NCBI GenBank assembly: GCA_023213315.1
Contig: JAKCPI010012755.1
Span: forward strand, 1-64,000
Length of the DNA stretch: 64,000 nt
DNA from: Euborellia annulipes
Taxonomy: Eukaryota > Arthropoda > Insecta > Dermaptera > Anisolabididae
Reading direction: 5' to 3'
Under the pieces are notes generated by a model that ran no database searches, was not told the DNA's origin, and saw nothing but the letters and a program-made list of their open reading frames with translations. Within the stretch, counting starts at the first letter, position 1; each line of letters starts with the position of its first letter. Below are positions 57,290-64,000 of this stretch, piece after piece. The translations under genes and the position numbers were made by a program.

Positions 57290-57830
57290 GGCATAAAACA
57301 ACAAAACAGGGACATACCGGGAGAAATATCACGGGACAAGAGTACAACAGAAATCGCAATTTGCATGATGTCATGACCAGTGAATATTACACTTACTTGT
57401 TAGTACGGTTATTGGAAAATGGCTGATACCGAAATAACATTTCATAATTTGAATTTTAAGGTGAATTATTAATAGAAAATCTAAATATTTATTCAAGATA
57501 GCAAGTTTGTGAGATATGTTTGTGCTTAAGATTGGGCAAAATTGCACCCCCTGGAGTCGAACCACATACTAATGAAATTTAAATTTCATTGCCTAGAGAA
57601 AGATCTTAAAATACTACTAAATATTTTTGTTTAGAAACTTAGATACAATTTTAGTATAGAAAGATTTTGGAGCAAGCCAGTCCAAATATTTTGTCATAAA
57701 TTATGACATTACAGTTAGACTGGTCGCATAGAACACAACTTTCTTGCCAAAGGTAAGAGAAGGTTGTGTTCTGTGCTTGTCACACCAGATTGAGTCGAGA
57801 TATATTTAGTTTCCGCCGATATATTAGAAT

Positions 57831-58112
57831 GTTTTTTTTTTTTTTTTTAAATAAAAAAAACACTCACACTTTTTTCTCAATCACACTTACACTCACACAC
57901 ACATTCACACAGTCTTTTCGGCAACTCAGGCCATATAAGACTTTTACGATATCCGTTATTGATTAATATGCATATTGGGGGTCCAGGCATTCTTATTTAA
58001 ACCATTTGATATCCAAATGGCTTAAATAAAATCATCGGACTGCCTGGGATCCGAACCCGCGACTTTTAGTATACGAGGTTAGCACGCTAACCCCTACACC
58101 AAGCCCCGAGGG
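57831..58112 (-). repeat. tRNA-derived SINE, family A, full length
   Basis: Reversed copy from poly(T) to AAGCCCCGAGGG. A 14-bp duplication CGATATATTAGAAT lies at 57817-57830 and 58114-58127. Tail GTCTTTTCGGCAACTCAGGCC is intact. Confidence 0.88.
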
Positions 58113-58237
58113 TCGATATATTAGAATTCAAGGTGTAAAATTTAAAAGAATCGGAAAATATTTATATTTTGTTACCAAGGCAACCATTTCTCCTATCTTT
58201 CCTATGAAGTACAAGAGTAAAGTGGCGTCCTAACCAA

Positions 58238-58335
58238 AAGTCGTATACCAAAAGTCGCGGATTCGGACCCCAGGCAGTCCGATGATTTTATTTAAGCCAT
58301 TTGAATACCAAATGGCTTAAATAAGAAGGCCTGGC
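58238..58335 (+). repeat. SINE family A fragment
   Basis: GTATACCAAAAGTCGCGGATT, GGACCCCAGGCAGTCC and the AAGCCATTTGAATACC hairpin are present. Head and tail are missing. Confidence 0.65.
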
Positions 58336-59059
58336 TTAAATATAAAATAACAAAATCTGGTGTGACTGGCGCACAGCACACTACTTTCACTGACCTTCGG
58401 TAATCGAAAGTTGTGTTCTGTGCTTGTCACACCAGATTTTTTGTGTCGACATATATTTAGTTTCCGATAGTAGCGGTGCATTCGAATTTCAAGATGTAAA
58501 ATTTATAAGTATGGGAAAATATTTATATTTTGTTACCATGGAAACCATTTCTCCTATCTTTTACTTTCTCTTACCTCTATTATTATTATTTATTTTATTT
58601 TTGAAACTCCTCGCGGGGCCCCTGTTTTTTTTCCTGGGGGGTGTTTGGGGGGGGGGACACACCCCAAACCCCACCGCCCCTGGGGCCGGCCCCTTCCCGC
58701 CCCCCCCGGAGGTTTATCTATTTCTTCCTCTTACTCCTCCCCCCTCCTTCTTTTCTTTCTGGGGGGCTAACTCTTTCTTCTTTCTGCTCCCCCCCCCCTC
58801 CTTACATCCCCTCCCTTCTATGGAGTACAAGATGTAAAGTGGTCTTCAGGAAGAGAAGATTGAAGTCTTCAGTGAGAGAGAAAAAGGAAGCTGGTTTTTT
58901 TCTCCCCATCGTCCTACAAACAGCCACTTCTCAAATTGTCAGTAAAAATCAAAACTCTTTTGTTCGTTCTTGGGATATTTTGTTCACAGACAGACAGGCC
59001 AATTTGCGGGGTCCACTTTTTTGGACTCAGGGGACCTCAAAACCATCAAAATAGTCGAC

Positions 59060-60040
59060 CGAAACGTCGCTGTGGGTTCTTTAATATAGAAATAAACATA
59101 GCTACTTGGTCTTTTATTTTTTCTACTTTAATATTTTTTTGTATTTGTTAATTCAGCTTGAGGCATTGACTTGTCGTTATGATTAGATATTAACATAATA
59201 TACTATTTGTTATATTAGTTATTACAAAAATTTTGAAAATAATATAGCCTCGTCCGAATATTATTTAAAATGATTTATAATGGACCATTTAAATTGTTTT
59301 GTTTACGGGAAAGGTGGTCATTTGTAGGCAGGCAGGTAGGTGTGTGGGTGGCACAAAATAGAGCAAGTGTGTCGAGAAATGGCCATCATTAATGGCCAGT
59401 GGGTGTTGGTCGATATATCCGGTCGATTTCTGTCCAAGCGGGGCAATTAGCCCCCAGGGTGGATGGATGTGTTCACCCTCACCTACTACCCACCATGTGG
59501 GTGTAAAAAAAAAAAAAAAAAAGGGGCAACAAATCGACTTGCGCAAAGTTGTTGGGACTTCCCCCATCCACAACGCCAACACCAGCACACCAAACAGCCA
59601 ACATCTTGAATATTTCATTGCTTAGCCAGAATTATCATTTGCCCAGGCAGGTGCTTAGGGAAATTGGACGACGGCGCCAATCAATCAATTTACTTGCTTT
59701 AAGGGCTGGTTAGCCTGCCTGCTGCAATGGCCGCTTTGCTTATTCTCAAATTATTACGAGAATTTTACTTTCTTTCTATTATTATATCGCTTCAATTCAT
59801 TTCATTCACTTTTAAGTGAAATTTAACACTAGACTAATGTTATTAGCAAAAATAAGCGTCAAGTTATTTTTATTTGTCCCAATACTTAGGCCTTATACGC
59901 GTCAAATACCGCTGTTCCAGTTTGTTGATTCCTTACTTTGTCAATCTCCTTTTCCAAATTTATTTAAGGTCTTTTTCCGCCATCTGAGGCAATTTAGATC
60001 CCGTCACGACAAAGTCTTGAGATTAAATGAATGATAAAAC
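59060..60040. other. No gene recognised
   Basis: A hammerhead 3' half (ACCGAAACGTCGCTGTGG) lies at 59058-59078. A moderately GC-rich patch spans 59310-59720 with small overlapping frames on both strands, none family-like. A SINE tail remnant (TTTTTCCGCCATCTGAGGC) is at 59970-59990. Confidence 0.35.
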
Positions 60041-60043
60041 AAA

Positions 60044-60102
60044 ACACCGTTTCGGAGTCGAAATGAATCCTTCCTCAGGACCTAATATAGAAAGTAAGAT
60101 TT
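60044..60102 (-). ncRNA. Hammerhead-like motif, family N
   Basis: On the minus strand GGTC precedes CTGAGGA plus A, then GGATTC/GACTCC with one mismatch, GAA and ACGGTG. The cleavage triplet is changed, so it is probably inactive. It abuts the family C element. Confidence 0.45.
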
Positions 60103-60104
60103 AA

Positions 60105-60400
60105 ACTTTCGACCGTTGGTTCTCGTTGGAACATTTTGTAAATTAAAATTAAATATACAAATTAAACACTAGGTTATTTGTTTCAAAGGTTTTATTAATT
60201 AAAAATTAACACTTGATACGTATTTCGACAATTCCTTGTCATCATCAGAAGTGATTATTAGAATGAAATCACTGTCATTGATGTCACTGTCCGATGATGA
60301 CAAGGAATTGTCGAAATACGTATCAAGTGTTAATTTTTAATTAATAAAACCTTTGAAACAAATAACCTAGTATTTAATTTGTATATTTAATTTTAATTTT
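60105..60400. mobile_element. Hammerhead inverted-repeat element, family C, best copy
   Basis: Arms 60105-60255 and 60290-60400 share CTAGGTTATTTGTTTC-AAAGG and its complement, plus AAATTAACACTTGATACG. The minus motif is intact (60210-60253). The plus motif (60272-60329) has CCGATGA, a lost U4, but keeps GACAA/TTGTC, GAAATACGTATC and AAGTG. Confidence 0.72.
60210..60253 (-). ncRNA. Hammerhead ribozyme, family C, intact by eye
   Basis: 44 nt. Stem I CACTT/AAGTG (5 bp). Core CTGATGA plus an extra T. Stem II GACAA/TTGTC (5 bp) closed by a GGAA tetraloop. Then GAA, ATACGTAT (self-complementary stem III including the A15.1-U16.1 pair) and C17. Cleavage would fall between 60215 and 60214. All conserved residues are present, and every helix pairs perfectly. 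As in other natural type I hammerheads with very short stem III, activity is probably highest as a dimer. Confidence 0.75.
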
Positions 60401-60506
60401 TAATATAGAAAGCCTTACCCCGAATTATTCACTAGGCTGCCCTACACATTCATCTATTTTATCTCGAGAAATTAAGTACCGGTACCTTTTATTTTACAAA
60501 ACTTTT

Positions 60507-60628
60507 CAACTAGCACCATTATTAAGTTGACCCCCATGAGTTTATTCATTGTTTACGTGTGAAAAAGTTGGTAGTAGTATTCCAATATGGATGAAAATTC
60601 TTCCACTTAATAGTGGTGCCAATTGTAC
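60507..60628. mobile_element. Small MITE
   Basis: AGCACCATTATTAAGTTG and CACTTAATAGTGGTGCCAATTG are inverted ends, related to 52096-52217. Confidence 0.45.
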
Positions 60629-60690
60629 CAAGAGAGATGGTCCAAAAAAACCTTTAGAAGGAGTTATTATAATTCTAAAATTCTCTAAAG

Positions 60691-61197
60691 CAGCGGTTCT
60701 CAACCCGTGGCCCGCGGGCTGATTGGAACTGGGCCGCGGACTTCTAAGAAAAGATAAAATTTATATATATTTATATAAAATTATATATATAACTTATATA
60801 CTGGCAGGGGCGTATATAGAAATTTTTTTCCGGGGGGGCCTGAACTCAAAAATTTTTTCTGCGGAAAATTTTTTTTTAAGAAACTAAATTTTTTTTTCAC
60901 ACGAAATTTTTTGCGGAACATTTTGTCTTTTGCGGAACCTAAGTTTTCCACCCTGCGGGGAAAAAATTTTTGCGGAACTATATTTTTTCGCGCTCCGTGG
61001 CCAATCAGACATTTCGGGGGGGGGGGGCGAGGTCTCGCTGATGTCTGTATATCCCTAATTATGTATATCTGTTTGGGTAATTTCGGGGTGGGGCGGCCCC
61101 CCCCCCCCCCTCCTTATATACGCTTCTGTACACTGGGCCTCAGAGTTTTTTTCACGGGAAAAGTGGGCCGCACATCAAAAAAGATTGGAATCCACTG
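60691..61197. mobile_element. hAT-like element split by another hAT
   Basis: Ends CAGCGGTTCTCAACCCGTGG and GATTGGAATCCACTG with exact 8-bp duplication CTCTAAAG at 60683-60690 and 61198-61205. GGCCCGCGGG and TGGGCCGC motifs lie inside. Interrupted by 60805-61128. Confidence 0.85.
60805..61128. mobile_element. hAT-like MITE nested in a hAT
   Basis: CAGGGGCGTATATAG and TATATACGCTTCTG ends; flanks TATACTGG (60797-60804) and TACACTGG (61129-61136) match at 7 of 8. Same family as 11588-11907, with repeated TTGCGGAAC segments and G and C runs. Confidence 0.75.
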
Positions 61198-61204
61198 CTC
61201 TAAA

Positions 61205-62655
61205 GTATTATTAAAATTAATCCTATTATTATCTAACAATTCTAAGAGATTTTCTTCCAATGCGGGGAATTTTTGGGCTTTAATTAGATACGCCATCATA
61301 GGGAAATTGGATTTATATTCTGAGTGATCTAATTCTCTCTCTTCAGTCCTTAGTGTTAGACCTGACACTTGTGCTTATAAGGGTTATTTCATGGGAATAA
61401 TACTGAGTGGTCTCTGTTTACTTCCTCAGGAGGATGCCTCATCTCAAATAAAAACCAAACCCAAAAAATTCTTTAAAAAAAAATTTTTTTTTAAAAAAAA
61501 ACTCCCCTCCCCCCCCCCCCCCCCCCCCAAAAAAAACAAAAAAAAACAACTTTCAACTTAAAAAAAAAATCTCAAATAGAGTTGGATAATTTATTGCCAT
61601 GAGGTGGATTTGAACTCGAGTTGTCTTCAATTCAGGATTATAAGCTTAACTGCTTTATTTCTTCAGCTAATCGCCTCCTCAATCTAATTAAAGTTGAAAT
61701 ATTTCAAGAATTCCCTACTGGCTGATTTCCTCTCATTTCACAAAATATAAATGAACAAAAATATTCGGACTAAAAAAAAGTTTTTACTTTAAAAAAAAAT
61801 TTCATTTAGTAATTCTGACTCCAATTTATTTCCTCTCTAATCGATTATAAATGACGTTGCTGCTGTCAGGAAAATGTTTTGTTTTCCATAGAAAATTATT
61901 GAGGCAGAGTAAAAATAAATTCCCTCATCTGAATTTTTAATAATTAAAAAAAAAAAAAAAAAAAATAAGGCCAGCACGAATTTAGAAATTCTAAAGAGAT
62001 CAATTAAATTTAAGTGATTATACTCGTATTTTTTTTAATTTAAAAAGTGAACTATTGACATGAAGGAAGTTTGTTATGTCACACATGAGTTAGCAGAGAT
62101 TCTCTTTTTATTTGGAGGTATTCAACTCATTCTAGTGGGATGGCGATTTCCTCTTATTTTGCCGATAAATATATAATATCTTTATTCTCAATGAGGAAAA
62201 GTTCAAATTCCTCAATAAATACTCAACTTGTAGACGTTTTGATTGACTGTTTCTAATATAACATTTATGAAATTAAAATTTACCATTATTAGTAAATGAA
62301 CGTTTTTCGTGGCAAAGAATACAATAAATAAATAAATAATTATAGTTATTTTAAAGAAGGTGTCCAAAATGACATAGTTAAATAAGAATAGATAAGATTA
62401 TTTGTTATCTATTGTTTACAGAATACTAAACTTATTTTTTATATTCAACTTTTTTTTCAACCTTTTTAGTTTTTAATCAGGTTGTTTTGCGCCCTTGGGT
62501 CTAATAAAACAGGGGCTAGGATGTTATTGTCGGCAAATTTACTTTGCCAGTAAAATATAGAATTTTAACTACAAAAATTAAAAAAATCCTTTTTAATTTT
62601 CTCTGTATCGGTGTCGCCATATTTTTCTGTAAATAAAAAAAAAATATTCTTTTTT
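61205..62655. other. No gene recognised; SINE C head at 61596
   Basis: A poly(C) run of about 25 at 61505-61529 and A runs surround a tRNA-like reversed segment at 61590-61680 (GAGTTCAAATCCACCTC on the minus strand). The rest is AT-rich. Confidence 0.4.
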
Positions 62656-62657
62656 TT

Positions 62658-62687
62658 GTTACGACGTTTCGTACTTCCTCATGTCTC
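62658..62687 (-). ncRNA. Hammerhead-like motif with collapsed stem II, family O
   Basis: ATGAGGA plus A, then only GTAC in place of stem II, GAA, ACGT, C and GTAAC. C3 and U4 are partly lost. Inverted partner at 63423-63447. Confidence 0.35.
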
Positions 62688-62739
62688 TTAGAATATTTGA
62701 TTCACAAACTTATCGTACAATAAACAACAATCTATGAAT

Positions 62740-63360
62740 TTAGAAAAAATAATTAAAATTTTTTTATGTCGAAGGCGGGTTTCACTACTTGCCAGGGGGG
62801 GGCTACGCCCCTAGACCACCTTGCTCGCCTTCGGCGAGCTAACGCATCATATTTATTCATGCTCACTTTTTGAAAAATTTGCAATTGCTCGCCGAAGGCC
62901 TCTCTGAAGTAATGTTTTAAATTTCTCTCTTCCCTGACAGGCACATACACACTACACACAGGAAGTCAGTGGCTAGCGCTTTATATTTAGTAATGATGAT
63001 AATGATTGTTATTGGCCTATTTACAGAACTTTAAAGAAATTTAATTTTTCTGTCCATTCTGAGAAAGGCATATGAAACTATCGGTTTTCTATATAAAATT
63101 TATAATATAAAACAATTTATTATTTTTACTAAATCGGTTTCGCTCAGGGGCCCACTTCTTGTAGGCTACGTGGATGGCGATCACGATCTACCCGAGCTGG
63201 GACTGACAGTCTACTGATCTCTACATGTCTGTCCCTTCCTTTTCAACAGGGTAGACCGTGCGACGGGCCGGCCTGTTCTATTTCTTCCGGTCGTAAATAG
63301 GTAACCCATTCCGCAGACCCCTTTCCCGCCGACCCCGCACCGCGGGATTAAGGTGAAGAT
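62740..63360. other. GC-richer segment between inverted hammerhead remnants
   Basis: Two blocks stand out: 62770-62905 with GCTCGCC-TTCGGCGAGC palindromic sequence repeated (TTGCTCGCCTTCGGCGAG and ATTGCTCGCCGAAGGC), and 63140-63360 with GGCTACGTGGATGGCGATCACG. I recognise no protein or RNA family in either. Confidence 0.35.
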
Positions 63361-63422
63361 AGAAGAAGACTAAATTAATCGGTTGTTTATTGCAAGTTTA
63401 TGAATCATGTGTTCTGTCAGGC

Positions 63423-63447
63423 CTGAGGACGTACGAAACGTCAAGTC
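63423..63447 (+). ncRNA. Hammerhead-like motif with collapsed stem II, family O
   Basis: CTGAGGA plus C, GTAC, then GAA, ACGT, C and AAGTC. Core residues are present but stem II is at most two base pairs and stem I does not pair. At 63700-63735 another GACCGAAACGTTG half-motif occurs. The last 300 bases hold nothing else recognised. Confidence 0.35.
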
Positions 63448-64000
63448 AAAAAATATAATTGTTTTTTTTTTTTTAATTTATATCTGGCTACCACCTTCTT
63501 TTCATCATATATTAATAAATAATTCAATATCTAAGAAATAAATCAATCATTTATCAAAATAAATTTGTTTGGAAAAAATTTGGACTTGCGCTTTGGTAAC
63601 AAAAAAAAAAAATACTATTCAAAAAAATGACTTCTTTTAGGCTAAACTGTGGTTTATTTTTTACATCTAGCGATCTAAATTCTAGTGATTGTATCTGTAC
63701 AAGGCCTCAGAATGAGTGACCGAAACGTTGTATCTTAGACAAATAAAAACGACACCTTACCCAATTACAAGTATTTTTATTTAATCACCAAATTACAAAC
63801 TATACCTTAAAATGTACACCATTTTAGCGTATAAAATAAAGTAATATTGAGCAATGCGATATTAATTCGTTAATAAATTATTTATGCGCTCAATAAATTG
63901 ATTTATTTTAAATTTAATAAAATTAAATTTTCTTAATTTCTAAGAGTAAAAACAATTCATTAGTTGTTCCTATAAAAAATTCAAGGTAGTTATAAGGGGG

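Larger units (their letters stand above)
57712..58560 (+). repeat. W elements, two partial copies with a SINE
   Basis: A first copy (hairpin at 57719-57790, body after the SINE to 58223) is followed by SINE A fragment and a second copy from 58354 (TCTGGTGTGACTGG...TCACACCAGATTTTTTG) to 58560. A reversed end (TACTTTCTCTTACCTC) starts at 58562, then a C-rich tract at 58640-58805 and W body to 59045. Confidence 0.55.

Noticed and set aside
58424..59151. Pro/Phe/Leu-rich open frames around 58640-58830
   Set aside because: They arise from C and T runs between W fragments. Frames overlap each other and lack motifs.
56034..64000. Search for RRM exons (RNP1/RNP2) of the RBM24-like gene
   Set aside because: No minus-strand segment encoding an FVGGLP-like or GFGFV-like motif was recognised. 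A short exon could still have been missed by eye.

Overview
This is an AT-rich window from an animal (metazoan) nuclear genome, dominated by transposable elements and with one recognisable protein-coding gene. An arthropod is most likely, by inference: the surviving coding exons resemble the C-terminal half of the RBM24/RBM38 (SEB-4/SUP-12) family of RNA-binding proteins, one SINE carries TTAGG-like repeats, and the repeats are invertebrate-like (tRNA-SINEs, hAT and mariner MITEs, hammerhead-bearing retroelement ends). No bacterial-type gene, rRNA, CRISPR array or virus was seen.

The gene lies on the minus strand. Three exons join in a consistent phase: 56033-55979, 34721-34432 and 30567-30395, ending in TGA. 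Together they encode about 171 residues of an Ala/Tyr/Pro-rich tail. The exons carrying the RRM domain were not found and are probably beyond position 64000. The two introns (about 21.3 kb and 3.9 kb) and the flanks are filled with repeats. The middle exon has a tandem CAGCAG (NAGNAG) acceptor.

The most unusual content is a dense set of hammerhead-ribozyme-like motifs at about twenty loci, mostly arranged as inverted pairs (one motif on each strand, 5' sides facing). They have the core CTGANGA, a variable stem II, GAA, a short self-complementary stem III (ACGT, ATACGTAT or ACTAGT) and a cleavable NUH triplet. Four look best: complement(60210..60253), complement(14885..14926), complement(10649..10691) and 51547..51593. 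Stem I and stem II sequences differ between families while pairing is kept. Most families also share a GCTGC motif roughly 20-60 nt downstream. No reverse transcriptase or endonuclease gene of a Penelope-like element is present, so these are probably non-autonomous or truncated ends.

Layout: 1-480 LINE 3' end and SINE; 1-2.1 kb hammerhead pair and W hairpin element; 2.1-4.5 kb PIF/Harbinger-like element holding two nested hATs; 4.6-25 kb W elements, hammerhead pairs, SINEs and MITEs; 23.1 kb a possible NRF-1-type promoter; 26-29 kb mostly unique AT-rich DNA; 30.4-34.7 kb two coding exons with SINEs, a large inverted repeat and hammerhead pairs between them; 35-38 kb and 48.8-50.2 kb a long tRNA-SINE family; 39.1-42.2 kb a 3.1-kb nested hAT composite; 42.3 kb a GC-rich CCAAT cluster; 43.5-47.5 kb hammerhead pairs and SINEs; 51-52 kb nested hammerhead and mariner elements; 56 kb the small coding exon; 57.7-64 kb W elements, nested hATs and hammerhead pairs. 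Nearly all open reading frames over 60 codons lie in repeats or low-complexity DNA and are not genes.
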